Shown: positions 16,046 to 25,748 of the stretch, piece by piece
How positions within the stretch are numbered: position 1 is the first letter of the stretch
How the letters are laid out: every line of letters starts with the position of its first letter
Source of the DNA: Dehalococcoidia bacterium
GTDB taxonomy: Bacteria > Chloroflexota > Dehalococcoidia > E44-bin15
Assembly: GCA_041649635.1 (NCBI GenBank)
Contig: JBAZMV010000001.1
Location: 124,001-188,000, forward strand
DNA length: 64,000 nt
Direction of reading: 5' to 3'
Translations under genes and position numbers: made by a program
Notes under the pieces: generated by a model
The model's input: the letters and a program-made list of their open reading frames with translations, nothing else
Told to the model about the DNA's origin: nothing
Database searches by the model: none

Positions 16046-16978
16046 ATGACGAAACTGGTCGGATTAATAGGTTATCCCGTAGGGCATTCCGTGTCCCCGC
16101 AGATGCAGCAGGCTGCGCTCGACCACTACAAGCTCGACATCAGATACGAACTGTGGGAGACGGCGCCGGATAAGCTGGCCTCGTTCGTCGAGCGGCTGCG
16201 GCAACCGGAGTATCTGGGCGCGAATATCACGGTGCCGCACAAGGGCGCTATGCTTCAGCTCGTCGACGAGACCGAGGCCCTGGCCTCAGAGGTAGGCGCA
16301 ATTAATACCATAGTCAACAGGGACGGGCGGCTGCTCGGCTTCAACACCGACGCCGGCGGCTTTCTCAAAGCATTGAACAAGGACGGCGGCTTCGATCCGG
16401 CTGAGAAGCGGGCGGTGATACTCGGCGCCGGCGGGGTGGCGCGGGCTGTGACGTTCGCGCTGTCCAAGGCCGGGATAAAGTCGCTTACGATAACCGACGT
16501 CGACATGGAAAAAGCCCAAGGGCTAAAGACCGACCTGGAGCGCAGCCTAGCGCGAACGCAGGGTAAGCCGCCGCGAAGCTGCTACGACGCCAAGGATATC
16601 ACATGGATCGATTCGCTGACTTACAAGCTGTGGCCCATCCCCGACATCGACATCGTTCCATCAAACGACACGCATTTCAAGGACGCTTTATCGGAATGTA
16701 ACCTGATAGTGAACTGCACGCCGATAGGGATGAAGCACGGAGCAACCGAGAACGAATCCCCGCTGGAGGCCGCTTTAATCCCCGCAGGAGCATTTGTTTA
16801 CGATGTGGTGTATAATCCTCTAGTAACAAAATTTCTATCGGACGCAAAAAAAGCAGAGGCGAAAACGCTCAACGGATTGACGATGCTGGTATATCAGGGG
16901 GCTATAGCCTTTGAGCTCTGGACGGGTAGGGAGGCTCCTGTTAACATAATGTTTAAAGCGGCGGAAAAAGCTCTATGA
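16046..16978 (+). CDS. aroE: Shikimate dehydrogenase
   Basis: 310 residues. It reduces 3-dehydroshikimate with NADPH. The N-terminus KLVGLIGYPVGHSVSPQMQQ is the substrate-binding signature, NITVPHKGAM carries the catalytic Lys, and the Rossmann motif is GAGGVARAV. The C-terminal part has NCTPIGMK and GLTMLVYQGAIAFELWTG. I start at the ATG at 16046: the earlier in-frame ATG at 15986 lies inside the palindromic repeat and gives no family sequence. There is extra length of ~25 residues after the Rossmann motif (TYKLWPIPDIDIVPSN). First of an aroE - zinc finger - aroC - aroKB run. Confidence 0.95.
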   Translation: MTKLVGLIGYPVGHSVSPQMQQAALDHYKLDIRYELWETAPDKLASFVERLRQPEYLGANITVPHKGAMLQLVDETEALASEVGAINTIVNRDGRLLGFNTDAGGFLKALNKDGGFDPAEKRAVILGAGGVARAVTFALSKAGIKSLTITDVDMEKAQGLKTDLERSLARTQGKPPRSCYDAKDITWIDSLTYKLWPIPDIDIVPSNDTHFKDALSECNLIVNCTPIGMKHGATENESPLEAALIPAGAFVYDVVYNPLVTKFLSDAKKAEAKTLNGLTMLVYQGAIAFELWTGREAPVNIMFKAAEKAL

Positions 16979-16992
16979 AGTGAGGGGGACTT

Positions 16993-17241
16993 ATGAACAC
17001 GGATTTGACAAGCAGGCGCTGTGGATACTGCAAGGGCACGGGAAAGGTAAAAAAATCGGAGTTTGGCATGACTTCCGTATCATGCCCGATCTGTCATATG
17101 AAAGGCACGATAGAAGTTCCCTCTAACTACGCCGTTTGCTCTCACTGCGACGGCACCGGAAAAATCGTTTCAGGTTTCGCCATGAGCAAGACCGCAGTCT
17201 GCGAAGCGTGCGGTGGTCAAGGCTGGGCCAAGCCGAGTTGA
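16993..17241 (+). CDS. Small DnaJ-type zinc-finger protein
   Basis: 82 residues made almost entirely of the cysteine-rich repeat of DnaJ: CGYCKGTG, CPICHMKG, CSHCDGTG, CEACGGQG. Two zinc sites of four Cys each are predicted, as in the central domain of DnaJ, but there is no J domain. It lies 14 bases after aroE with a GAGGGGG ribosome site, and 17 bases before aroC. Its role may be thiol/protein folding or a scaffold for the shikimate enzymes; this is inference, and no specific family name is certain. Confidence 0.8.
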   Translation: MNTDLTSRRCGYCKGTGKVKKSEFGMTSVSCPICHMKGTIEVPSNYAVCSHCDGTGKIVSGFAMSKTAVCEACGGQGWAKPS

Positions 17242-17258
17242 TCGTGGAAGGAATAGCT

Positions 17259-18407
17259 ATGTTACGTTATTTAACCGCGGGCGAATCTCACGGCAAAGCG
17301 CTGACGGCTATAATCGACGGCATGGTCGCCGGGCTGCCTCTCGATGAAGGCTACATCGCCCGCGACCTTGCGCGCAGGCAGGGCGGATACGGCCGCGGCG
17401 GACGTATGAAGATAGAGAAGGACCGCGCCGAGATACTTTCCGGCGTGCGCTACGGCCTGACAATGGGAAGCCCCATCTCTCTGCTGATACGCAACCGCGA
17501 CTGGGAGAACTGGGCGGAAACCATGTCGGTCGCATCGGTATCAAAGAAGATCGAGCCGGTAACGCGGCTGCGCCCCGGACACGCCGACCTGGCTGGCACG
17601 AAGAAGTACGGTCTCGACGATGTGCGCCCCATCCTGGAACGTGCCAGCGCCCGCGAGACGGCGGCGCGCGTAGCGGTGGGCGCTGTAGCTAGGCGATTTC
17701 TTGAGGAGTTCGGAGTCGAGCTGAAGAGTCATACGTTGGCCATAGGCGACTCGCGAGTCGCAGACATTGATATCAATAAAATTGACTGGGGCAAGGTCGA
17801 GAAGTCGCCTGTGCGCTGCACCGCAGCGAAGGCGGAAAAGACGATGATCGCCGCCATAGACGCGGCGAAAGACGGCGGCGACAGCGTTGGCGGCGTATTT
17901 CAGGTGGTAGCCGCCGGCGTGCCCATCGGACTGGGCAGCCACGTGCAGTGGGACCGCCGCCTCGACGGCAGGATAGCGCAGGCGATAATGAGCATACCCG
18001 CCGTTAAGAGCGTCGAGATAGGCGGATCCTCATCCGTCGCAGGGTTGATAGGCTCGCTGACGCACGACACGATAAAATACGACAAGTCTAAACTTGAGTG
18101 GAGCCGAGCCACCAATCACGCCGGAGGCATCGAGGGCGGCATCAGCAACGGCGAAGCGATATTAGTCAAAGCCTTAGTCAAGCCGATACCGACACTGAGC
18201 AAGCCGCTTCCCTCAGTCGACCTTAAGACAGGCAAGCGCGTCGACGCCCACATCGAGCGCAGCGACGTGTGCGTGGTGCCGGCAGCGGGCGTGATAGGGG
18301 AGGCCATGCTGGCCATAGTGCTGGCCGACGCCATGCTGGAGAAGTTCGGCGGCGACCATCTCAAGGAAACGATTCGCAATTATAGGAATTACATTAAGAC
18401 AATATAG
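17259..18407 (+). CDS. aroC: Chorismate synthase
   Basis: 382 residues from the ATG at 17259 (GGAAGG six bases upstream; an earlier frame start inside the zinc-finger gene is spurious). Motifs are LTAGESHGKALTAIIDG, RRQGGYGRGGRM, RPGHADLAGTKKYG, RASARETAARVAVGA and NHAGGIEGGISNGE. It converts EPSP to chorismate with reduced FMN, the last shared step of aromatic amino acid synthesis. Full length, no oddities. Confidence 0.97.
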   Translation: MLRYLTAGESHGKALTAIIDGMVAGLPLDEGYIARDLARRQGGYGRGGRMKIEKDRAEILSGVRYGLTMGSPISLLIRNRDWENWAETMSVASVSKKIEPVTRLRPGHADLAGTKKYGLDDVRPILERASARETAARVAVGAVARRFLEEFGVELKSHTLAIGDSRVADIDINKIDWGKVEKSPVRCTAAKAEKTMIAAIDAAKDGGDSVGGVFQVVAAGVPIGLGSHVQWDRRLDGRIAQAIMSIPAVKSVEIGGSSSVAGLIGSLTHDTIKYDKSKLEWSRATNHAGGIEGGISNGEAILVKALVKPIPTLSKPLPSVDLKTGKRVDAHIERSDVCVVPAAGVIGEAMLAIVLADAMLEKFGGDHLKETIRNYRNYIKTI

Positions 18408-18450
18408 GTAATCCATAAAAATAGGTGCAGGATAAATCCTGCCGGGGGAA

Positions 18451-18476
18451 CTGGGGGTGTCCCCCAGATTTTTTTA
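18451..18476 (+). terminator. Intrinsic terminator after aroC, built from a repeat
   Basis: CTGGGGG (18451-18457), loop TGT, CCCCCAG (18461-18467), then ATTTTTTTATT. It is part of a larger repeat (next entry), so the repeat family may supply terminators. Confidence 0.8.
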
Positions 18477-18515
18477 TTATCCCCCAAGACTGGGGGATAA
18501 CAGGGGGTTGATAAA
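18451..18515. repeat. Composite GGGGGATAACAGGGGGTTGA repeat, copy upstream of aroKB
   Basis: It holds two hairpins (18451-18467; ATCCCCCA/TGGGGGAT at 18479-18498) followed by AACAGGGGGTTGATAAACC. Related copies end at 16040, 28150 and 35345, three of the four shortly before a start codon. Confidence 0.75.
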
Positions 18516-18543
18516 CCCCGAGTTGAATGTTAAAGGCAGTCTT

Positions 18544-20190
18544 ATGCGTAAAGACAACATAATCATCATCGGCTTCTCCTTTACCGGCAAATCGGTAGTA
18601 GGGAAAAGGACAGCTGAGAAACTCGGGTGGCAGTACATAGACAGCGACCATGCGATAGCGGCTGCCGTTGGCAAACCCATCCCTGACATATTCGCCGAGA
18701 AAGGCGAGTCGCATTTCAGAGCGCTGGAGCGCGAGATGCTGCAAGACGTTTGCGGACGCAAGAATAAGGTCATAGTCACCGGCGGCGGCGCCATCGTCGA
18801 CCCGCGCAACCGCGAACTCTTCCTGCGATCAGGCGTCGTAATCTGCCTGGAGGCCCATCCTAAGACCATCTACAAACGCCTTCTGGAATCGAAACAGATG
18901 GAGGATACGGTGCCCCGTCCGCTGCTGAAGGCCGCCGACCCTATGGCGCGCGTCATACAACTCAAAACATCGCGTCAGGCATACTATGCCGTAGCCGACC
19001 GGGCTGTTTTCACCGATAACATGACGGTCGATGAGACCGTCGAAGCCGTGATAATGGAATTCGAGAAGGTCAAGTCTCAGCGGAAAGACACCGCCAGACA
19101 GACAACACCGTTCATCGTAACCACACCTGCCGACAATTATCCGGTTTTCGTCGGATGGGGATTACTGGAGGGCCTGGGTCGGCGTATGCGCCAGTGTGGG
19201 CTGAGCGGTTCCGCACTTATCATCAGCGACGATAATGTTTTCCCGCATCACGGTGAAAAAGCGATCGAATCGTTGAAAGCCGAGGGTTTCAAGACGGCGA
19301 CATACATAGTGCCGGCAGGGGAATCGACGAAGACCATCGACACCGCGATCAAGATATACGACTGGATGGTCAAGCAGCATGCCGAGCGCGGACACGCCGT
19401 CGTGGCGCTGGGAGGCGGAATGGTCGGCGACCTGGCCGGATTCACCGCGGCAACATTTCTACGCGGCCTGCCGCTGGTGCACGTGCCGACTTCTCTCATG
19501 GCCATGACCGATTCGTCCATAGGCGGCAAAGTAGCGGTGAACCACCCCAAAGCCAAGAACCTAATCGGCGCCTTCTATCAGCCGCGCCTCGTGCTGGCCG
19601 ACGTCAGCACGCTTAAGACGCTGCCCAAACGCGAACTCGTCTCCGGCTGGGCCGAGGTTATTAAACATGCGATGATCCTCGACGCAGATTTTCTCGACCT
19701 GCTTGAAAGCAACGCCGACGACCTGTCGAAGCTCAAGCCAGCCGTTATCGCGGAGGTCGTAAGACGCAGCGCCTACATCAAATCCACCGTGGTCGGCGAG
19801 GACGAGAAGGAACAGCGCAAACGCATGGTGTTGAACTACGGCCACACCATCGGGCACGGGCTGGAGGCGGCCACCGGCTACGGAAGGCTGCTGCACGGGG
19901 AGGCGGTATCCGTTGGAATGACGGGGGCGGCCATGCTCAGCCAGCGGCTCGGTATGATAAAACGCGACGTCGTCCTGCGCCAGAAAAAGATACTCGAACG
20001 TTTCGGCCTGCCCGTCGTCTGCTCCGATGTGAAGCTCGCCCCGGTCCTCAAAGCAATGGCCCTCGATAAGAAGGTCAAAGAAAAGAAAATCCAGTGGGTG
20101 CTGCTCGAAGGCATCGGCAAAACCACTTTCCGTGATGATGTCCCAGATAGAGACATCGTCAAAGTCATCAAGGAGCTTATCGTAAGTTGA
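18544..20190 (+). CDS. aroKB: Bifunctional shikimate kinase / 3-dehydroquinate synthase
   Basis: 548 residues. The first ~175 are shikimate kinase: P-loop GFSFTGKSVVG, IDSDHAIAA, KGESHFRALE, VTGGGAIV, and the lid TVPRPLL. From residue ~190 on is dehydroquinate synthase: VPAGESTKTID, ALGGGMVGDLAGF, TSLMAMTDSSIGGKVAVN, NYGHTIGHGLE (zinc His). The fusion joins two non-consecutive steps of the shikimate pathway. I start at the ATG at 18544 because the frame before it runs through the repeat. Start and size fit a normal kinase N-terminus. The stop overlaps the next start as TTGA. Confidence 0.95.
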   Translation: MRKDNIIIIGFSFTGKSVVGKRTAEKLGWQYIDSDHAIAAAVGKPIPDIFAEKGESHFRALEREMLQDVCGRKNKVIVTGGGAIVDPRNRELFLRSGVVICLEAHPKTIYKRLLESKQMEDTVPRPLLKAADPMARVIQLKTSRQAYYAVADRAVFTDNMTVDETVEAVIMEFEKVKSQRKDTARQTTPFIVTTPADNYPVFVGWGLLEGLGRRMRQCGLSGSALIISDDNVFPHHGEKAIESLKAEGFKTATYIVPAGESTKTIDTAIKIYDWMVKQHAERGHAVVALGGGMVGDLAGFTAATFLRGLPLVHVPTSLMAMTDSSIGGKVAVNHPKAKNLIGAFYQPRLVLADVSTLKTLPKRELVSGWAEVIKHAMILDADFLDLLESNADDLSKLKPAVIAEVVRRSAYIKSTVVGEDEKEQRKRMVLNYGHTIGHGLEAATGYGRLLHGEAVSVGMTGAAMLSQRLGMIKRDVVLRQKKILERFGLPVVCSDVKLAPVLKAMALDKKVKEKKIQWVLLEGIGKTTFRDDVPDRDIVKVIKELIVS

Positions 20191-21995
20191 AACGGAAGCT
20201 CAAAGACTTATTCGAACCCATTATCAATCGCATTCAGTCCTCGGAAACCTCCGTCGGCATTATCCTCAGTATCGTAGTAGGTATCGGCGCCGGATTCGGC
20301 GCGTGGGTCTTCTGGAAACTCATCGAATACTGCAGCTGGTTCTTCTTCAAGGGAGGCGCGTCCGCGTTCGGCTTTATGGGCGATTACTACGTCATCATAT
20401 TGCCGGTGGCGGGCGGACTAATAATAGGCCCCCTCATATATCTGCTTGCCCGCGAGGCTAAGGGAGAAGGCCCGCCCGAGGTCATGAAGGCTATAGCCGT
20501 GGGCAAAGGCCGGATTCGACAGCGTATAGCCATAGCAAAGATAGTAGCCTCATCCATCTGCATCGGCAGCGGCGGCTCGGTGGGACGTGAAGGCCCGATA
20601 GTTCAAATCGGCGCTTCTATAGGTTCGACGATAGGCCAGCGTTTCAAGCTTTCCGACGAATGGGTAAAGACGCTTCTGCTCTGCGGCGCCGCGGGCGGCA
20701 TATCGGCCACGTTCAACGCACCCATAGCAGGCGCGTTCTTCGCTTACGAAGTGTTGCAAAGAAAAGCCAGGATGCGAAACGCCCTCTTCATCATTATCAG
20801 TTCCGTTGCGGCATGTCTCATCGCCAACATATTTATTTTTACAGAAGAGCACCCCGCCCCGTTCGCCTTCGTTGCATATACAATGCAGAGCCCCTGGGAA
20901 ATCATCTCTTATATGCTCCTCGGAGTAATAGCCGGCTCAGCCGCGTTCGCCTTTTTAAAATTCTTCTATAAGTGCGACGGATTCATATCAAACATCAGGT
21001 TCCCTTCCTACCTGAAACCGGCCGCCGGAGGACTTATCATAGGAGTCATCGGCTACTTCTACCCGGAGATATTCGGCGTGGGCTACGGGACGCACTACGG
21101 CCCCGGAGGCGAACTGCTTACCATGGGAGGCGTCGACAGCGCTTTGATGGGACAAATGACCATCGGCTTGCTGCTTACGCTGTTCGTGCTTAAAGTAATC
21201 GCCACGTCGATAACCCTCGGCTCCGGAGGCAGCGGAGGCATATTCGCCCCCTCACTGTTCATGGGAGCCATGCTGGGCGGAGCCTTTGGCCTGATATCAC
21301 AGGAGCTTGTGCCCGGCATCACCGCGCCGGTGGGAGCATATTCCCTGGTAGGGATGGGCGCGTTCTTCGGAGCCGCGATAGGAGGGCCGCTGACCGCGAT
21401 ATTCATCGTTTTTGAAATTACAAGGGATTATGCCGTCATCCTGCCAATCATCGCCGCCGTTGCCTTCAGCACCATAGTCTTCAATAAACTGAGCAGCGAG
21501 ACGATGTACACCACCAGATTGCTTAAGCAGGGCATTAATCTGCGCAAAATCCAAGAGCCGAACCTGATGAAGACGCTCACAGTCGGCGATATAATGACAC
21601 GCGACTTCCCCACAGTGCCGCCCTATATGCCGATCACGGATCTGGCAGGCAAGATAGAGACGACAGGACACCATGGTTTCCCCGTAGTGGATGACGATGG
21701 GCATCTTTTCGGAGTAGTCACCATGTCGGACATAGAAGCCGGAATTAAAAAAGGAGCCGAAGGCCTCAAAGTCAGCGATATCGCTACTCGTAATCCCATC
21801 ACCGCCTATCAGGACGAATCGGTGCACGAGCTCTTATCAAAACTGGGGGCAAAGGGGGTCCCGGATATCGGCCGTATACCGGTCGTATCGAGGGATAAAT
21901 CACTTCTCCTGATAGGGGTACTGCGAAGGCATGACATCATAAGGGCGCAGATACAGGCAGCTACGGAAACGGATTCACGGCATCCGCTGGGATAA
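20187..21995 (+). CDS. ClC-type chloride channel/transporter with CBS pair
   Basis: 602 residues, TTG start overlapping the aroKB stop. The membrane part (residues ~25-430) has the ClC signatures GSGGSVGREGP, where Glu is the gating residue, SATFNAPIAGAFFAYE and GSGGSGGIFAP. The C-terminal ~130 residues form two CBS domains (VGDIMTRDFPTV, VSDIATRNPI), which in this family bind nucleotides and regulate gating. Translation coupling to aroKB is probably positional rather than functional. Confidence 0.93.
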   Translation: MKRKLKDLFEPIINRIQSSETSVGIILSIVVGIGAGFGAWVFWKLIEYCSWFFFKGGASAFGFMGDYYVIILPVAGGLIIGPLIYLLAREAKGEGPPEVMKAIAVGKGRIRQRIAIAKIVASSICIGSGGSVGREGPIVQIGASIGSTIGQRFKLSDEWVKTLLLCGAAGGISATFNAPIAGAFFAYEVLQRKARMRNALFIIISSVAACLIANIFIFTEEHPAPFAFVAYTMQSPWEIISYMLLGVIAGSAAFAFLKFFYKCDGFISNIRFPSYLKPAAGGLIIGVIGYFYPEIFGVGYGTHYGPGGELLTMGGVDSALMGQMTIGLLLTLFVLKVIATSITLGSGGSGGIFAPSLFMGAMLGGAFGLISQELVPGITAPVGAYSLVGMGAFFGAAIGGPLTAIFIVFEITRDYAVILPIIAAVAFSTIVFNKLSSETMYTTRLLKQGINLRKIQEPNLMKTLTVGDIMTRDFPTVPPYMPITDLAGKIETTGHHGFPVVDDDGHLFGVVTMSDIEAGIKKGAEGLKVSDIATRNPITAYQDESVHELLSKLGAKGVPDIGRIPVVSRDKSLLLIGVLRRHDIIRAQIQAATETDSRHPLG

Positions 21996-22075
21996 TCATT
22001 GCCGGCGCACCGCGGCCCTCACCATCCTCATACGGTAAAGAAAACCTGCGACTATTTCTTGCTCGGCGGACTGCT

Positions 22076-23392
22076 TCAGCCGCCCGCTTCCTGCGCGGCC
22101 TTCTGTTTGGCCTCTTGCCTGGCCAACCTGCCAAAGAACGGTTTAATCATCGAGGGTGTGAGCAGCGTGGTGAACAGGCTCACCGCCACCGCCGCCCCGA
22201 ACAGCTCGCGCGCCATCTCCTCATCCCCCAGCGCCCCGGGTATGAGCATCCCCACCCCGGCCACTATCAGCCCAACCTCGCCGCGGGGCACCATCCCAAC
22301 GCTTACTATCATCGCCTCGGTATTGGAGAATCTGCCGACGAACTTGGACGGTATGTAGCAGCCAATTATCTTGCCTATGACAGCCAGCAACACCATCACG
22401 GCAGCAAAGGCCGCCACCGGCCCCATGGCCGGCACGTCCACCTGCATGCCCAGATAGCAGAAGAAGAACGGCGCCAGGAACAGCATTATCGGCCTGGTCT
22501 TCTCTATGATCTCTTCCTTCTCGGCGCATGCGGAGAACATCAAACCTGCGACGTAGGCCCCTACCACCGGATGAAGATCGATAAGCGTGACCAGATAAGA
22601 AATAAGGAATCCGACAAGCAATGCCACTATAGGAATGGCCTCGGCACTCTTGAACGGTCTGAGTATAAACCTGGAAATCTGCTTGTGGAACTTTACGCCC
22701 ACAAACAGCAACGCTAGCCAGACGGCAAACCCGGCTATGGTGACATAAGCGATTTTCCCGGCATTAACCGTCCCCGACTGCGCGATGGAGGCGACAACGG
22801 ATAATATGACTATGCCGATGATATCGTCGATGACTGCCGCGACCAGTATCGTAGTGCCGGCCCGGGTATGCAGCTTACCCATATCCATCAGTATGCGCAC
22901 GGTTATACCGATGCTGGTGGCCACCAGGACCGCGCCCATGAACAACTTGGCAGAGTTAGGAGCATCGGGGAAGAACACCATGGTCATGAGGTAGCCGAAA
23001 ACGAAAGGCAACAGCACTCCGCCGATAGCTACCAGGGTGCCCAGCTTGGCCTGACGGACAAACGAACGAACATCGGTCTCCACACCGGCGACAAAGAGCA
23101 GCACTATGACAGCTATCTCAGATATCACCTCCATTACGCTGAACTCGCCCTCGCCGGAGAGGCCCCAAGAGGTAAGATGTTCGAAAGGTATATGAGCGAA
23201 ATTGAGGACTATCGGATCCGACCCGAAAATGAGACCTCCAAGTGCGAACGGCGAGATTATAACGCCGGCCAGCAACTCGCCGATAACTGCCGGCTGCTTG
23301 AGATATCGCTCCGTGAAAAACCCGCCTATCTTGGCGGCGATTAATATTAGAACAAAGGCTAATACAAATTTAAAATAAATTTCGACTTCCAT
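22076..23392 (-). CDS. Cation:proton antiporter of the CPA2 family
   Basis: 438 residues with ~12 membrane helices. The ion-binding Asp pair is visible in AAVIDDIIGIVIL (residues ~185-197), as in NapA/KefB relatives, and PAVIGELLAGVIISP is the conserved first re-entrant segment. It lacks the C-terminal TrkA-N domain of KefB proteins, so Na+/H+ exchange is more likely than K+ efflux; the exact ion is not decidable from sequence. It stands convergent to the ClC gene with an 80-base gap. Confidence 0.9.
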   Translation of the reverse strand: MEVEIYFKFVLAFVLILIAAKIGGFFTERYLKQPAVIGELLAGVIISPFALGGLIFGSDPIVLNFAHIPFEHLTSWGLSGEGEFSVMEVISEIAVIVLLFVAGVETDVRSFVRQAKLGTLVAIGGVLLPFVFGYLMTMVFFPDAPNSAKLFMGAVLVATSIGITVRILMDMGKLHTRAGTTILVAAVIDDIIGIVILSVVASIAQSGTVNAGKIAYVTIAGFAVWLALLFVGVKFHKQISRFILRPFKSAEAIPIVALLVGFLISYLVTLIDLHPVVGAYVAGLMFSACAEKEEIIEKTRPIMLFLAPFFFCYLGMQVDVPAMGPVAAFAAVMVLLAVIGKIIGCYIPSKFVGRFSNTEAMIVSVGMVPRGEVGLIVAGVGMLIPGALGDEEMARELFGAAVAVSLFTTLLTPSMIKPFFGRLARQEAKQKAAQEAGG

Positions 23393-23666
23393 TAACTACC
23401 TTCCTGCATCACAACGCCGGTCCTCGCCGGCGATTACTGAAAAATAGTCTATTAACCTAATCTTATTCGCTCGCAGATACGAGCACATGCACAAACGCTG
23501 TAATTTTACCATATCGACCGGGTGATTACAAAGAAGGGACGCCACCTGTTTGAACATATTCGACCAAATATTCATAAACAAAGCAGTAGGTCGGTTTTGT
23601 TTAACCTGTAAGCGACCGCTCAATCTTCCGGGTATCTTGCGCCTTGACGATATTATCAGGTAGTAT
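23393..23666. other. Divergent intergenic region
   Basis: 274 bases between the divergent antiporter and prenyltransferase genes. AT-rich tracts suggest promoters on both sides but I could not assign convincing -35/-10 pairs. No gene or repeat recognised. Confidence 0.5.
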
Positions 23667-24605
23667 GTGGAAGTTGAATCCCGTACAAGAGGTTTAGTCC
23701 GACTGATGGTTAGCTGCAATATAGACGATAGAAAAAGCCCGTCCGATTCAAGATGGAGCAAAGGGATATTCCCTTACATACGTGTGCTCAAGCCGCGCGA
23801 AACCGTGCTTTTGACCTTCATCGGAGTGTGCGCCGGCGTAGTGGCGGGACAGGGACAACCGGATGTGCAGACGCTCCTGCTGGCAACGCTGGCGCTGCTG
23901 CTGGGCAACGGCGGCACCAACGGCCTGACCAACTATGTCGACCGCAACCTTGACGCCAGGCTGACACGGGTCAGGCATCGCCCCCTGCCGTCAAAACAGA
24001 TAACCCCCCCGTGGAAGATGCTGCCCTGGGCCATCAGCCTGGTGCTCGCAGGCCTTATAATCGCGTGGTTCCTGCACTGGCTGTGCTTCACCTTCGCCGC
24101 GGTAGGCGTAATCGTGGCCACAACGTTTCGAAAGAGGGTGACCTGCGTATTCCCGCAGGGCGCACTGGCCGGCTGTGCTCCAGTGTTTATCGGATATGTA
24201 GCGATCAGCAAGAGCGTCGACCTGACCCTGCTCTTCCTCTGCCTGCTGATAGTGATCTGGATACCGCTTCACGTTTGGAGCCTGATGATATCGCACCGCG
24301 ACGACTACAGACAGGCCGGCATCACGTATTTTCCGATGTCGATGGAGGTCAAAGACTCCATTAAAACGCTTCCGGTACTCGCCGTGCTGCTCTTCGCCGC
24401 CTCGATCGCGCTCTATTATGAAGGCGATTTCGATTTGATTTATCTAATCACGGCGTGTATCATGGGAATCCTTACGATTCTCTCGACGTCACGGCTGATT
24501 TATAATAAGCTCTCCAGCGAGTCGTGGAAGGTATATAAACTGACAGCGTTTCCGTACCTGGGGATACTTTTCCTGGCCATGGCCCTGGATGTATGGCTGC
24601 TTTAG
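23667..24605 (+). CDS. UbiA-family prenyltransferase, heme O synthase-like
   Basis: 312 residues from GTG 23667; the ATG at 23706 is an alternative. There are eight or nine membrane helices. The allylic-diphosphate site reads NYVDRNLDARLTRVRHRPLP, the CtaB/CyoE pattern NxxxDxxxDxxxxRTxxRP, and the second acidic motif is around SHRDDYRQAGI. It transfers a farnesyl group to protoheme in the family. No cytochrome oxidase genes are nearby, so another quinone or heme substrate is possible. ACD follows after 9 bases. Confidence 0.75.
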   Translation: MEVESRTRGLVRLMVSCNIDDRKSPSDSRWSKGIFPYIRVLKPRETVLLTFIGVCAGVVAGQGQPDVQTLLLATLALLLGNGGTNGLTNYVDRNLDARLTRVRHRPLPSKQITPPWKMLPWAISLVLAGLIIAWFLHWLCFTFAAVGVIVATTFRKRVTCVFPQGALAGCAPVFIGYVAISKSVDLTLLFLCLLIVIWIPLHVWSLMISHRDDYRQAGITYFPMSMEVKDSIKTLPVLAVLLFAASIALYYEGDFDLIYLITACIMGILTILSTSRLIYNKLSSESWKVYKLTAFPYLGILFLAMALDVWLL

Positions 24606-24614
24606 GAGGACACT

Positions 24615-25748
24615 ATGGACTTCAATCTTCGCGAACACGAAAAGATGCTGCAAAGGTCTGCCAAGGATTTCGCCGACCGCGAGATCAGGCCTTACGCGGC
24701 CGAGATAGACATCAAGTGCGAGTTCCCATTCGACATCGTCGCCAAGATGGCGCAGACGGGATATTTCGGCCTGCCCTATCCCACCGATTACGGAGGGAGC
24801 GGTGCCGGATACACCGGCTTCGCGCTGGTTATCGAACAACTTTCGCGCGCCTCGATGGTCACAGGAGCCATCATGGGAGTCATGAGCCTCACCGGCGAGG
24901 CGCTGTTCCGCCACGGAATCGAGGGACAGAGACAGACGCACCTGGTCTCGCTGGCCAGCGGCGCCATGATATCATCATTCGCCTTCACCGAGGCTGCCAC
25001 GGGCTCGGACCCTTCATCCATAGAGACAAGAGCCGTGCCGGACGGGGATGACTATATATTAACCGGCCAGAAGCACTTTATTACTTTATCGCCCGCATCC
25101 AAGATGTGTCTGGTTTTTGCTATGGACGAGACTAACAAGCTGACCGCTTTCCTCGTCGATACTTCTTCGCCCGGCTACCAGATACGGCACGCCTGTCCCA
25201 CCATGGGCGCCCGCGGGTTCTGCCCCAGTGTTATTTACCTGGATGACGTGCGAGTCCCCTACAAGAACATCGTCGGAGAGAAATCCAACGGCTACAACAT
25301 CCTCCTGGAATCCGTTAGCGTGGGCAAGCTGGCCATATCCGCGGAGGCCGTAGGCGTGGCGCAGGAGGCATTCGATCTCTCCGTATCATACGCCGGAGAG
25401 CGCACCGCCTATGATAAGCCGATTTCCAACCTCGCATCGATAAAGGGACTGCTTGCCGAGATGTATTCGCGTATCGAGGCGTCACGACTGATGACGTACA
25501 GAACAGCCTCAATCCGCGACGAGGGCAAGAGCATCCTTAAGGAGTCGGCGACATCGAAGCTGTTCTGCTCGCAGGCCGTGGTCGATGTTACACGGATGGC
25601 CATGCAGGTGCACGGAGCCTACGGCTACATGACCGACATGCCCATCGAGCGCCTGTACCGCGACGCGAAGCTGACCGAGATATACGAAGGCGTATCCGAG
25701 ATACAACGGGTAATCATCGCCAATCACCTGCTGAAAGAGCTGGGGTGA
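24615..25748 (+). CDS. Acyl-CoA dehydrogenase
   Basis: 377 residues, complete. AGGAGG precedes the ATG. Family signs are GLPYPTDYGGSGAG, AFTEAATGSDPSS (flavin/substrate region), QVHGAYGYMTDMPIERLYRDAK and TEIYEGVSEIQRVIIA. In that last motif Glu after IY is the catalytic base of the short/medium/branched-chain group. It oxidises acyl-CoA to the 2-enoyl-CoA with FAD; electrons would go to ETF. The chain-length preference cannot be read. Its neighbours tgt and UbiA give no pathway, but the methylmalonyl-CoA genes 3 kb away suggest fatty- or amino-acid breakdown. Confidence 0.93.
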   Translation: MDFNLREHEKMLQRSAKDFADREIRPYAAEIDIKCEFPFDIVAKMAQTGYFGLPYPTDYGGSGAGYTGFALVIEQLSRASMVTGAIMGVMSLTGEALFRHGIEGQRQTHLVSLASGAMISSFAFTEAATGSDPSSIETRAVPDGDDYILTGQKHFITLSPASKMCLVFAMDETNKLTAFLVDTSSPGYQIRHACPTMGARGFCPSVIYLDDVRVPYKNIVGEKSNGYNILLESVSVGKLAISAEAVGVAQEAFDLSVSYAGERTAYDKPISNLASIKGLLAEMYSRIEASRLMTYRTASIRDEGKSILKESATSKLFCSQAVVDVTRMAMQVHGAYGYMTDMPIERLYRDAKLTEIYEGVSEIQRVIIANHLLKELG

